A stretch of 64,000 nucleotides of DNA from JBGAQP01 sp044220635 (GTDB lineage: Bacteria > Pseudomonadota > Gammaproteobacteria > Burkholderiales > Usitatibacteraceae). The DNA is taken from the NCBI GenBank assembly GCA_044220635.1, contig JBGAQP010000001.1:146353-210352 (forward strand), in the 5' to 3' direction. Below the pieces are notes generated by a model. The model was not told the origin of the DNA. It made no database searches and saw nothing but the letters and a program-made list of their open reading frames with translations. Positions 25,201 through 32,926 of the stretch are shown one piece after another. Position numbers and translations under genes: made by a program. Position 1 is the first letter of the stretch. The number at the start of each line of letters is the position of its first letter.

Positions 25201-25614
25201 CTCTACCTCTCCTACGCGGGCACGCGCATGCTCCACGGCCAGCCGCGCTACGGCATCGTCTCGCGCTTCGTGGAGGAGATCCCGTCGGAGCTGTGCAAGT
25301 GGATCGTGCTGCCCGAGCGCGCCGCCCCCCCGGATTTTCGCCGCCCTGCCGGGAACTGGAATTCCGGCGGCGGCCGCGCCCCGGGCCCGGACCCGGGGCG
25401 CTATCCGGCCCCGCCGCGCCGCGCCGCCTTCGAGACCGCGCGGCCCGACGAGCATCCCTTCGCCGTGGGGCAGAGCGTGCGCCACGCGAAGTTCGGCGAC
25501 GGCGTGGTGATCGGCTTCGAGGGCCGCGGGCTCGACGCCCGCGTGCAGGTGCGCTTCCGCACGGAGGGCACCAAGTGGCTCGCGCTGCAGTACGCGAAGC
25601 TCACCGCGGCCTGA
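22273..25614 (+). CDS. uvrD: UvrD/PcrA-type DNA helicase with embedded intein
   Basis: A 1113-residue precursor; removing the 359-residue intein leaves a 754-residue SF1A 3'-5' helicase, the normal UvrD length. It unwinds DNA in nucleotide-excision and mismatch repair. Walker A AGAGSGKT is at residues 27-34 and motif II is DEFQD at 217-221. Motif III GDDDQSIYRFRGA is split by the intein between Gln248 and Ser608. Later motifs QNYRSQ, LMTVHSAKGLEF and YVAITRARQRLYLSYA are intact. The C-terminal Tudor-like segment (VGQSVRHAKFGDGVVIGF) binds RNA polymerase in E. coli UvrD. Function depends on splicing, because motif III contacts nucleotide and DNA. Confidence 0.95.
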   Translation: MKDFLSGLNPEQLRAVTLPRESALILAGAGSGKTRVLTSRIAHLIRSGEASPLAILAVTFTNKAAREMLTRLSAMMPINTRGMWVGTFHGLCNRMLRLHHRDAGLPQLFQILDSADQLSAVKRLAKAQGLDEEKFAPRQLQNFINNCKEAGLRANAVEAGDDFTRRMVAFYADYDAQCNREGVVDFAELLLRSFELLARHPELLHHYQERFRYILVDEFQDTNKLQYKWVKLLAGSNGCVFAVGDDDQCLAAGTPVTLADGTIRPIEDVRPGDRVLSCHGTGDFRAATVTRTHSRPAKGDLLEIRTRSGRVLTSTPEHTHFAGYLLGDTPQMHFTYLMHKEGVGYRLGTSQVYTKGQAKPMVGFRQRSVQEHADAVWVVGTHASENAARFDEITLSLRYGLPTLPFVPRKGKATNGLVHDPAWIDRLYREVETSAGAGRLLADRGLSLDEPHHVPRSRDSSRRNIVVTLCGDRRGASPMHRMLVMGNDAEGRGALAESGFPVRSAKRGSRSWKVETTRADFGEVMDLASRASRALDGRIVLKANLHGRSLPFIRAASVRPGMVMADGAGGTDVVAEVRRVPGARRLVHDLDVEPTHNFVAAGIVTHNSIYRFRGAEVGNMNEFVRDFGVSRVVKLEQNYRSQGAILDAANAVIAQNKARLGKNLWTAEGRGEPLRVFAAASDEEEARFIVDEARQLHREGIALSDMALLYRSNAQSRILEHALFRAGVAYKVYGGLRFFERQEVKHALAYLRLAANADDDTAFTRVVNFPPRGIGARTIEQLQEAGAARGGSLAAAARAGAVAGRGGGAIAVFLAIVESLGKASETLTLPELIEEMLESSRLKEHYAAERDGQDRLENLNELVNAATLFAEEYEHGVEPAGESQPDVAATGTAQQQVLAAFLAHASLEAGEHEAAAGQDALQLMTVHSAKGLEFSAVFISGLEEGLFPHDNSLNEDGGIEEERRLMYVAITRARQRLYLSYAGTRMLHGQPRYGIVSRFVEEIPSELCKWIVLPERAAPPDFRRPAGNWNSGGGRAPGPDPGRYPAPPRRAAFETARPDEHPFAVGQSVRHAKFGDGVVIGFEGRGLDARVQVRFRTEGTKWLALQYAKLTAA
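23017..24093 (+). mobile_element. Intein (359 aa) inserted in helicase motif III
   Basis: It starts at Cys1 in CLAAGTPVTLADGTIRPIED (block A) and ends VAAGIVTHN, followed by Ser+1 of the host protein. Block B has TPEH at intein residues 67-70. Block F is LVHDLDVEPTHNFVAAG. All residues needed for class 1 splicing are present: Cys1, the block B His, the penultimate His, the terminal Asn and Ser+1. The central 200 or so residues are longer than a minimal Hint domain, but I see no LAGLIDADG, HNH or GIY-YIG motif. They include YGLPTLPFVPRKGK and WVVGTHASENAARFDEITLS. Codon use is less uniform than in the flanking helicase. Confidence 0.95.
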
Positions 25615-25626
25615 AGGCGCGCCCCC

Positions 25627-26400
25627 TCAGGGCGCCCGGGCCGCCGGCTCGAAGACCTCGCGGTAGCCCACCCACGTGCTGGTGAGCATCACGGGGATCG
25701 CGATGAAGAGCCCGAGGCCCCAGGGGATGATCGCGGCGAAGAAGACCACGAACAGCGCGACCCCGTAGGCGAGCATCGCGCCGAGGTTGGAGAGCGCGGC
25801 GTACACGCTCCAGCGGATCGCGTGCCCCGCGCCGAGGGCGTGGAAGGCGATGAGCGGCGGCGCGAACCAGAGCGCGCCCTTGACGATCGCCGTGAGCACC
25901 AGGCCCACGAGGATGATCCACTCCTTGCCCTGGAGCGAGCGCACGTAGTCGGCGAGGCTGGGCGCGGCCTCGCTGCCCTCGGGCGCGGCGATCTCCACCG
26001 GCAGGCCGAGCGCGGCCATCAGGGCGAAGATCGCGATCTCGGCCACGAGCAGCAGCGCGCCGATGTTCACGAGCGCACGCACGTTCGCGCGGAATCCCGC
26101 GAAGAGGTCGCCCATCTCCACGGCCTGCCCGGCCTCGGCGTTGCGCGCGGCGATCGCGAACGAGGCGAAGAACACCGGCTGCAGGAAGTTCGCCACCACG
26201 CCGCCCACGAGCGGCACCATGATCAGGCCGAAGGTGATCACCATCCAGCCCGCGGCGAGCCCGATCCACACCATCGGCTGTCGGCGGAAGAGGCCGAAGC
26301 CCCCGACGAGCCAGCGCGCGCCGCGGGAGGCCGGCACCTCCGCCACCGCGATCGCGCGATCCGCGCCCGGCGGCTCAGGCGAGGGTGTCGGCGAGGCCAT
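25627..26400 (-). CDS. BPSS1780-type integral membrane protein
   Basis: A 257-residue multi-pass inner-membrane protein with about six hydrophobic segments (PMVWIGLAAGWMVITFGLIM, VGGVVANFLQPVFFASFAIA, ALLLVAEIAIFALMAALGL and others). The RNAEAGQAVEMGDLFAGF motif after the second helix is typical of this betaproteobacterial family, which has no assigned function. The N-terminus is Pro-rich and cytosolic. Its start overlaps the thrB 3' end by 26 bp, so the two are co-transcribed. It converges on uvrD. Confidence 0.75.
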   Translation of the reverse strand: MASPTPSPEPPGADRAIAVAEVPASRGARWLVGGFGLFRRQPMVWIGLAAGWMVITFGLIMVPLVGGVVANFLQPVFFASFAIAARNAEAGQAVEMGDLFAGFRANVRALVNIGALLLVAEIAIFALMAALGLPVEIAAPEGSEAAPSLADYVRSLQGKEWIILVGLVLTAIVKGALWFAPPLIAFHALGAGHAIRWSVYAALSNLGAMLAYGVALFVVFFAAIIPWGLGLFIAIPVMLTSTWVGYREVFEPAARAP

Positions 26401-27325
26401 GGGCGTTCGCGATGTGGTGCTCGAGGAGCCGGCGGGAGTAGCCGTGGTCCTTCTCGACCGTCATGTGCGAGTCCTGCGGGAAGTGCGTGTAGCCCAGGCG
26501 CCCGAGCCAGGTCCGGAGCGCGGCGCGCCGCAGCATCACCGGCCAGAGGCCGCGCTCGAGCTCCGTGAGCGGGCGCTCGCCGCCGTAGCCGGCGAGCAGC
26601 GCGTGCGCGAGGCCGTGGTCGAGCCCGGCGCCGGGCGTCGTGCACCAGTCGTTGGCGGTGATCGCGAGGTCGTAGAGCAGCGCGTCGTCGCAGGCGAAGT
26701 AGAAGTCGATCACCCCGCCCTCGCCCTCGTCGTCCCAGAGCACGTTGTCGCGGAAGAGGTCGCCGTGGATCACGCCCTGCGGGAGCACCGTGTCGTCGTG
26801 GATCGCCTGGTAGCGGTTCTCGTCGGCGATGAGCGCGTTCTCCTCGCGCGAGAGCTTCGGCCGCAGGCTCTCGGCGAAGCGCTCCCGCCAGGCGCGCCCG
26901 CGCCAGTTGGCGAGGCTCGCCTCGTACCCGAGGCCCGCGAGGTGGAGCGTGGCGAGGATGCGGCCCACGGCGCGGCAGTCGGCGGCCGTCGGATGCAGGC
27001 GCGGCGTGCCCGGCAACCGCGTCACGATGCACGCGGGCTTGCCGTTCAGCTCCGCGATCGACTCGCCGTCATCCATCGGCATCGGGTCGGGGCAGGTCAC
27101 GCCGTGGTGCGCGAGGTGGTGCATGAGGCCGATGTAGAAGGGCAGGTCCGCGCGCGGGATCTTCTCGAAGAGCGTGAGGACGTATTCACCCGTGGTCGTC
27201 GTGAGGAAGTAGTTCGTGTTCTCCACGCCCTGCGCGATGCCCTCGAGCCGCTCGAGCTCGCCGAGGGAATAGCGCTCGAGGAGCGCGGCCGCCTGCGCAG
27301 CCGAAACCGGGGTGAAGACCGACAT
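26375..27325 (-). CDS. thrB: Homoserine kinase (ThrB2, APH-fold)
   Basis: A 316-residue aminoglycoside-phosphotransferase-fold kinase that phosphorylates homoserine for threonine synthesis; this is the form used by pseudomonads and betaproteobacteria instead of the GHMP-type ThrB. Diagnostic segments are GVENTNYFLTTTTGEYVLTLFE at the N-terminus, the catalytic GVIHGDLFRDNVLW and GVIDFYFACDDALLYDLAI. I chose the ATG giving MSVFTPVS, the family start. It follows a DUF2782 gene by 26 bp, a pairing usual in betaproteobacteria. Confidence 0.92.
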   Translation of the reverse strand: MSVFTPVSAAQAAALLERYSLGELERLEGIAQGVENTNYFLTTTTGEYVLTLFEKIPRADLPFYIGLMHHLAHHGVTCPDPMPMDDGESIAELNGKPACIVTRLPGTPRLHPTAADCRAVGRILATLHLAGLGYEASLANWRGRAWRERFAESLRPKLSREENALIADENRYQAIHDDTVLPQGVIHGDLFRDNVLWDDEGEGGVIDFYFACDDALLYDLAITANDWCTTPGAGLDHGLAHALLAGYGGERPLTELERGLWPVMLRRAALRTWLGRLGYTHFPQDSHMTVEKDHGYSRRLLEHHIANAHGLADTLA

Positions 27326-27351
27326 GCCGTGCGCTTCGGGCGGGGCGGGAA

Positions 27352-27699
27352 TCAGAACTCGATCAGGACCCACTGCGGGACGCGCACCCCGGAGTCGAGG
27401 TTGTCCTGGCGGGCGAACTGCCCGTCGCCCTTGTGGTCGATGAGCAGGTACGGGCGGCCGTGAGCGGGCGTCACGCGCATCATGTAGAGCTTGCCCTTGA
27501 CGCGGTACTCCTGCACCGTCGCCTCGCCTTCCTTGCGGATCGTGACCTGGGGCTCGAGCGTCGGGTCCGGCTCCGTCATCGCGGGCGGGGGCGGCGGCTC
27601 CTCGAGCGGCCTGGAGCCGGCCGGCAGGGGCCGCGGGCCGGTTTGCGCGGCCGCGGACAGGAAGAAGCCGAGGAGGATGATGCCGAGAAGGGCGCGCAT
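27352..27699 (-). CDS. DUF2782 family exported protein
   Basis: A 115-residue protein with a signal peptide (MRALLGIILLGFFLSAAAQ), a Pro-rich linker (EEPPPPPAMTEPDP), and a compact domain VTIRKEGEATVQEYRVKGKLYMMRVTP then YLLIDHKGDGQF and VPQW. This matches DUF2782, periplasmic and of unknown function, commonly beside thrB and polA. A TACACT -10 candidate lies on the minus strand at 27725-27730. Confidence 0.85.
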   Translation of the reverse strand: MRALLGIILLGFFLSAAAQTGPRPLPAGSRPLEEPPPPPAMTEPDPTLEPQVTIRKEGEATVQEYRVKGKLYMMRVTPAHGRPYLLIDHKGDGQFARQDNLDSGVRVPQWVLIEF

Positions 27700-27761
27700 G
27701 GCGACAAGTCGCTTTCCGGAATCGAGTGTAGCACTTCCCCCCGGAGCCGCCTTGACGAAGC

Positions 27762-28487
27762 TCAGAGGGCGAGCACGGCCTCCCGCTCGGCGGGCGAGAG
27801 CTCGAAGCCGCGCGACTGGTAGTGGGTGAAGATCGCGTCCACGACCGCCTTGGGGTCGTCGATCACCTGGAAGAGCCGCTCGTCGCCGGGGCTGATCATG
27901 CCGCGGGCGCCGAGCGTGCCCGCGATCCAGTCCACGAGCCCCGCCCAGAAATCGGAACCCACCAGGATCACGGGCACCTTGCGGATCTTGCCGGTCTGCA
28001 CGAGGGTGAGGACCTCCATCAGCTCGTCGAGCGTGCCGAAGCCCCCGGGCATCATCACGAACGCGCAGGACATCTTCACGAACATCACCTTGCGCGCGAA
28101 GAAGTGCTGGAAGGTGTGGGCGACGTCCTGGAAGGGATTGGCCGACTGCTCGTGCGGCAGGTCGATGTTGAGGCCCACGCTGGGGCTGGGCCCGCCGAAG
28201 GCGCCCTTGTTGGCCGCCTCCATGATGCCCGGGCCGCCGCCGGAGATCACCGAGAAGCCCGAGTCCGACAGGCTCCTCGCGATCAGCTCCGCGAGCGCGT
28301 AGTTGGGGTGCCCGGGCCCGGTGCGCGCGCTGCCGAAGATCGTGACCGCGGGCTGGATGGACTGCAGCCGTTCGGTCGAGGAGACGAACTCTGCGATAAT
28401 CTCGAACATCCTCCACGCCTCGCGCGCCGAGGACTGCGAGCGGTTCACGAGCTGGGGATCGGAGGGCTTGGGGACCTTGTTGGACAT
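27762..28487 (-). CDS. LOG-family Rossmann-fold protein (possible cytokinin-riboside-5'-monophosphate phosphoribohydrolase)
   Basis: A 241-residue protein with the LOG motifs SGGGPGIMEAANKGAF and PGGFGTLDELMEVLT (the PGGxGTxxE signature). Characterised relatives cleave nucleoside 5'-monophosphates to base and ribose 5-phosphate. The substrate here is unknown. I start at the ATG at 28487 (MSNKVPKPSD); an in-frame ATG 12 nt upstream is possible. It is divergent from polA with only about 30 bp between them, so their promoters must overlap or lie inside each other's genes. Confidence 0.88.
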   Translation of the reverse strand: MSNKVPKPSDPQLVNRSQSSAREAWRMFEIIAEFVSSTERLQSIQPAVTIFGSARTGPGHPNYALAELIARSLSDSGFSVISGGGPGIMEAANKGAFGGPSPSVGLNIDLPHEQSANPFQDVAHTFQHFFARKVMFVKMSCAFVMMPGGFGTLDELMEVLTLVQTGKIRKVPVILVGSDFWAGLVDWIAGTLGARGMISPGDERLFQVIDDPKAVVDAIFTHYQSRGFELSPAEREAVLAL

Positions 28488-28519
28488 CGCTGGCCTCATT
28501 TCGAATCGACACTGCGCCG

Positions 28520-31324
28520 ATGGGTGAATCGCCGAAACGCCTTCTGCTCGTCGACGCGTCGAGCTACCTCTATCGCGCATTCCACGCGTTGCCGGAGTTC
28601 CGCAGCCCCGCGGGCGAGCCCGTGGGCGCCATCCGCGGCGTGGTGTCGATGCTGCAAAAGCTCAGGCAGGATTTCCCCTCGGATTATATCGCCTGCGTCT
28701 TCGACCCCAAGGGCAAGACCTTCCGCGACGCGATCTATCCCGAGTACAAGGCGACCCGCCAGGCGATGCCCGAGGACCTCGCCGCGCAGATCGAGCCGCT
28801 CTTCGAGGTGATCCGGGGGCTCGGCTGGCCGCTGGTGGTGGTCGAGGGCGTGGAGGCCGACGACGTGATCGGCACGCTCGCGAAGCACGCCGAGCGCGTC
28901 CACGGCTGGAGCACCGTCATCTCCACGGGCGACAAGGACCTCACGCAGCTCGTCTCCGACAAGGTGCTGTGGGTGAACACGATGTCGGGCGAGAAGCTCT
29001 CGCCCGAGGGCGTGCGCGAGAAGTTCGGCGTGCCCCCGGAGCGCATCGTCGACTACCTCGCGCTCATGGGCGATGCCGTCGACAACGTCCCCGGCGTGGA
29101 CAAGGTGGGCCCGAAGACCGCGGCGAAGCTCATCCAGGAGTACGGCTCGCTCGAGGGCGTGATGGAGCACGCGGGCGAGGTGAAGGGCGTGGTGGGCGAG
29201 AACCTGCGCAAGGCGATACCATGGCTGCCCACCGGGCGCGAGCTCGTGACGGTGAAGACCGACGTGGAGCTGCCCTTCGAGGCCGAGTCGCTCACCGACC
29301 GCGGTCCCGACCGGGAGAAGCTCGCCGCGCTCTACGAGCGCTTCGGCTTCCGCACGATGCGCGAGGCGCTGCTGAAGGACGAGGAGGGCGCCGGCAAGCC
29401 TTCCCCGGCGCCCTCCCGGGACATCTCTCCTGCCTCGGGAGAGGCCGGGGGTGAGTCCCGGCGAGAGGGTCATGGAACTCCGGCGGCCCCGGGAGGCCAT
29501 CCGGCCCGTTTCGTCGGCACGCGATCCTACGAGACGATCCTCGACGAGGCCGCGTTCGCGAAGTGGCTCGCGAAGATCGAGGCGGCGCCGCTCACCTGCT
29601 TCGACACGGAGACCACGAGCCTCGACCCGATGACGGCCGACCTCGTGGGGCTCTCGTTCTCGGTGGAGGCGGGCGAGGCGGCCTACCTGCCGCTCCTGCA
29701 CCGCTATCCCGGCGCGCCCGAGCAGCTCGAGCGCGCGGCGGTGCTCGCGCGCCTCAAGCCCTGGTTCGAGAGCGAGGCGCGCCGCAAGGTCGGCCAGAAC
29801 GCGAAGTACGACTGCCACGTGCTCGCGAACCTCGGCATCCGCGTGCGCGGCGTCGTGCACGACACGCTGCTGGAATCCTACGTGCTCGAGAGCCACCAGC
29901 GCCACGACATGGACTCGCTCGCCATGCGCCACCTCGGCGCGAAGACGATCCTCTACGAGGAGGTGGCGGGCAAGGGCGCCTCGAGCATCGGCTTCGACCA
30001 GGTGAGCGTCGAGCGCGCGACCGAATACTCGGCCGAGGACGCGGACGTGACCCTGCAGCTGCACGCGGCGCTGTGGCCCGCGATCGACGCCGACGCGAAG
30101 CTGCGGCGCGTCTACGCCGACATCGAGATCCCGGTGGCCGACGTGCTCCTCACGATGGAGCGCCACGGGGTGCTGGTGGACGCGGCGCTGCTGGCCACCC
30201 AGAGCCGCGAGCTGGGGCAGAAGATGCTCGAGCTCGAGGGCCGGGCCCACGAGCTCGCGGGCCAGCCCTTCAACCTCGCGAGCCCCAGGCAGCTGGGCGA
30301 GATCCTGTTCGATCGCCTGAAGCTGCCGGTGGTGAAGAAGACGCCTTCGGGCGCGCCCTCGACGGACGAGGAGGTGCTCGAGAAGCTCGCCCTGGACCAC
30401 CCGCTGCCGCGGGCCCTCCTCGACCACCGGGCCGTCGCGAAGCTGAAGAGCACCTACACGGACAAGCTGCCGCGCATGGTGAACCCGAGGACCGGGCGCG
30501 TGCACACCAACTACGCGCAGGCGGTGGCGGTCACGGGGCGGCTTTCCTCCACGGACCCGAACCTGCAGAACATCCCCGTGCGCACCGCCGAGGGCCGCCG
30601 GATCCGCGAGGCCTTCGTCGCGCCGCCGGGCTCGAAGATCGTCTCGGCGGACTACTCGCAGATCGAGCTGCGCATCATGGCGCACCTCTCGGGGGACGCG
30701 AGCCTCGTCGAGGCCTTCGCGAAGGGCGAGGACATCCACCGCCACACCGCCTCCGAGGTGTTCGGCGTGGCGGCGGGCGAAGTCACGAGCGAGCAGCGCC
30801 GCTACGCCAAGGTGATCAACTTCGGGCTGATCTACGGCATGAGCGCCTTCGGGCTCGCCGGCAACCTCGGCATCGAGCGCGCCGCCGCCCAGAGCTACAT
30901 GGACAGGTACTTCGCGCGCTACCCCGGGGTCGCGCGCTACATGGAGAGCACGCGCGAGCTGGCGCGCGAGCGCGGGTACGTCGAGACCGTGTTCGGCCGG
31001 CGCCTGTGGCTTCCCGACATCGCCTCCGCCAACCAGGCGCGCCGGCAGGGCGCCGAGCGCCAGGCGATCAACGCGCCCATGCAGGGCACGGCCGCGGACC
31101 TCATCAAGCTCGCCATGGTCGCGGTCGAGCGCTGGATCGAGGCCGAGGCCCTCGCCGCGAAGATGATCATGCAGGTGCACGACGAGCTCGTGCTCGAGGT
31201 CCCCGAGGCGGAGCTCGCGCGCGTGAAGCCGCAGGTCGAGAAGCTCATGGCCGGCGTGGCCGAGCTCGCCGTGCCGCTCGTGGTCGAGGCGGGCGTGGGC
31301 GAGAACTGGGAGAAGGCGCATTGA
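28520..31324 (+). CDS. polA: DNA polymerase I
   Basis: A 934-residue enzyme for Okazaki-fragment processing and repair. The N-terminal 5'-3' exonuclease (residues 1-290: LLLVDASSYLYRAFHA, GVEADDVIGTLA, GDAVDNVPGVDKVG) is complete. The 3'-5' exonuclease is probably active, since FDTETTSLDP and YSAEDAD retain the acidic residues. Polymerase motifs A (SADYSQIELRIMAHLSGD), B (RRYAKVINFGLIYGMS) and C (MQVHDELVLEVP) are intact. The linker between the exonucleases (about residues 298-320) is encoded by a REP-like repeat and reads APSRDISPASGEAGGESRR. Its stop overlaps the next gene (TTGA). Confidence 0.96.
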   Translation: MGESPKRLLLVDASSYLYRAFHALPEFRSPAGEPVGAIRGVVSMLQKLRQDFPSDYIACVFDPKGKTFRDAIYPEYKATRQAMPEDLAAQIEPLFEVIRGLGWPLVVVEGVEADDVIGTLAKHAERVHGWSTVISTGDKDLTQLVSDKVLWVNTMSGEKLSPEGVREKFGVPPERIVDYLALMGDAVDNVPGVDKVGPKTAAKLIQEYGSLEGVMEHAGEVKGVVGENLRKAIPWLPTGRELVTVKTDVELPFEAESLTDRGPDREKLAALYERFGFRTMREALLKDEEGAGKPSPAPSRDISPASGEAGGESRREGHGTPAAPGGHPARFVGTRSYETILDEAAFAKWLAKIEAAPLTCFDTETTSLDPMTADLVGLSFSVEAGEAAYLPLLHRYPGAPEQLERAAVLARLKPWFESEARRKVGQNAKYDCHVLANLGIRVRGVVHDTLLESYVLESHQRHDMDSLAMRHLGAKTILYEEVAGKGASSIGFDQVSVERATEYSAEDADVTLQLHAALWPAIDADAKLRRVYADIEIPVADVLLTMERHGVLVDAALLATQSRELGQKMLELEGRAHELAGQPFNLASPRQLGEILFDRLKLPVVKKTPSGAPSTDEEVLEKLALDHPLPRALLDHRAVAKLKSTYTDKLPRMVNPRTGRVHTNYAQAVAVTGRLSSTDPNLQNIPVRTAEGRRIREAFVAPPGSKIVSADYSQIELRIMAHLSGDASLVEAFAKGEDIHRHTASEVFGVAAGEVTSEQRRYAKVINFGLIYGMSAFGLAGNLGIERAAAQSYMDRYFARYPGVARYMESTRELARERGYVETVFGRRLWLPDIASANQARRQGAERQAINAPMQGTAADLIKLAMVAVERWIEAEALAAKMIMQVHDELVLEVPEAELARVKPQVEKLMAGVAELAVPLVVEAGVGENWEKAH
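29411..29468 (+). repeat. REP-like repeat inside polA, in frame
   Basis: CTCTCC (29425-29430) and GGAGAG (29438-29443) form the stem, followed by GCCGGGGGTGAG, the family tail. Outer CCCTCCCGGG and GCGAGAGGG extend the element. It encodes part of the flexible linker between the two exonuclease domains of PolA and keeps the frame. Confidence 0.65.
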
Positions 31325-32301
31325 GCGCCACGATCGCCGAGGCGGTCGGCGCGCTCGCCGCGGGCGAGCTGGTCGCCTTTCCGACGGAGACCGTCTACGG
31401 GCTCGGCGCGGACGCGACGAACCCCGGAGCGGTCGCGAAGATCTTCGCGCTCAAGGGCCGACCCGCCGACCACCCGGTGATCGTCCATGTGCCGAGGGGC
31501 GCGCGGCTCGAGCACTGGGCCGCTGAGGTCCCGCCCGCGGCGCGCGCCCTCGCCGAGGCGTTCTGGCCGGGGCCGCTCACGATGATCGTCGCGAAATCGG
31601 CGCGGGTGCCCGCGATCGTGACCGGCGGCCAGGACACCGTGGGCCTTCGCTGCCCCTCGCATCCGCTCGCGCAGGCGCTGCTCGTCGCGTTCGTCGAGGT
31701 GGGCAGCGGCGCCATCGCCGCGCCCTCGGCCAACCGCTTCGGCCACGTGAGCCCGACGACCGCGCAGCACGTGGTCGACGAGTTCGGCCCGGGGCTGCCG
31801 GTGCTCGACGGCGGTCCCTGCGAGGTCGGGATCGAATCGACGATCGTGGACCTCTCGCGGGGCCACGCCGTCATCCTGCGGCCGGGCGCCATCACGCGGG
31901 AGGCGATCGCCGCGGTCCTGGGCGAGGCGCCGCGGTGGATCGACGCCTCGGCGCCGCGCGCCTCGGGCACCCTCGCCGCGCACTACGCGCCGGCCACGCC
32001 GCTCGAGCTGTGCGACGAGGCCGGGCTCGAGCATCGCGTGCGCGAGGCCGCGCGCCGGGGGCTTCGGGTCGCGGTGCTCTCTCGCGGCCCCGCGCGCAGC
32101 GCCGCGGCAGCCTTCTGGCGCGAATCCCGCGGCGACGCGCCCGCCTACGCGCACGACCTCTACGCGAACCTGCGCGCGCTCGACGCGAGCGGGGTGGACC
32201 TCATCGTGGTCGAGTCGCCTCCCGCCGACGCCGCCTGGGAGGCGGTGAACGACCGGCTCTGCCGCGCGGCCGCGGGCCCGGGCGGGGACGACGAAACCTG
32301 A
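31321..32301 (+). CDS. Sua5/YwlC-type L-threonylcarbamoyladenylate synthase
   Basis: A 326-residue enzyme making threonylcarbamoyl-AMP from threonine, bicarbonate and ATP for the t6A37 tRNA modification. The YrdC domain (about 1-200) has FPTETVYGLGADA, KGRPADHPVIVHV, FWPGPLTMIVAKS, GLRCPSHPLAQALL and APSANRFGHVSPTTA. A Sua5 C-terminal domain follows through the HYAPATPLEL linker. The TTG start overlaps the polA TGA (TTGA), so it depends on coupling. The full-length Sua5 form distinguishes it from the shorter TsaC. Confidence 0.92.
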   Translation: MSATIAEAVGALAAGELVAFPTETVYGLGADATNPGAVAKIFALKGRPADHPVIVHVPRGARLEHWAAEVPPAARALAEAFWPGPLTMIVAKSARVPAIVTGGQDTVGLRCPSHPLAQALLVAFVEVGSGAIAAPSANRFGHVSPTTAQHVVDEFGPGLPVLDGGPCEVGIESTIVDLSRGHAVILRPGAITREAIAAVLGEAPRWIDASAPRASGTLAAHYAPATPLELCDEAGLEHRVREAARRGLRVAVLSRGPARSAAAAFWRESRGDAPAYAHDLYANLRALDASGVDLIVVESPPADAAWEAVNDRLCRAAAGPGGDDET

Positions 32302-32317
32302 GGCGACGCGCCGCGGC

Positions 32318-32926
32318 TCAGAGTGACGCGCTGCCGGGCGAGAGCCGCTCGGCGCGCGCGATCGCGGCGGCGAGCTCGCGGTGCTCGGCTGCCCCGGGGG
32401 GCAGCTGCGCGAGGAGCCGGCGCCAGTGCACCGCCGCGGCGGCGTAGTCGCCGCGCTCGATCGCCACGCTCCCGGCCATCTCGAGGGCGCGGGGATGCTC
32501 CGGGGCGAGGGCGAGCGCGCGGCCCACCAGCTCCGCGGGGCGGCCCGCGAGCCTGCCGCCCTGCGCCATGCCGAGGGCGTCGGCGAAGTCGCACCACACC
32601 GCCGGGTCGAGGGCGACCTTCCTCGAGGCCACGGCGCGCTCGAAGGCGGCGGCCGACTCGGCGAAGCGCTCGAGCGAGAGCTCGAGGCGGGCGAGGATCA
32701 CCCAGGCGCGGCCATCGCCGGGGTTCGCGGCGAGGTGCTTCGAGAGCTCCTCGCGCAGGGCCGGCGAGCTCTTCGCGGCGCCCTGGGCCGCGAGCCGCTC
32801 GAATCCGCGCGCGCCGTCGACCGCGCCGGGATTGCCGAAGTGCGCGTACAGGCCCAGCGCGGCGAGCGGCAACGCGAGCGCCACCGCCGCCGCGAGCCAG
32901 ACCTCGGGCTTGCGGGCCTGGCTCAC
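32318..32926 (-). CDS. Membrane-anchored TPR protein, cytochrome-biogenesis (CcmI/NrfG)-like
   Basis: A 202-residue protein with one N-terminal membrane helix (VWLAAAVALALPLAALGLYAHFG), then TPR helices (RAWVILARLELSLERFAESAAAFERAV, AELVGRALALAPEHPRALEMAGSVAIERGDYAAAAVHWRRLL). The layout resembles the TPR part of CcmH/CcmI and NrfG, which present apocytochrome to the haem lyase. The GTG start overlaps the stop of the octaheme cytochrome gene (GTGA), so it is translationally coupled to it. A dedicated role in attaching haem to that protein, perhaps at the CxxCK site, is a reasonable inference. Confidence 0.8.
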   Translation of the reverse strand: MSQARKPEVWLAAAVALALPLAALGLYAHFGNPGAVDGARGFERLAAQGAAKSSPALREELSKHLAANPGDGRAWVILARLELSLERFAESAAAFERAVASRKVALDPAVWCDFADALGMAQGGRLAGRPAELVGRALALAPEHPRALEMAGSVAIERGDYAAAAVHWRRLLAQLPPGAAEHRELAAAIARAERLSPGSASL

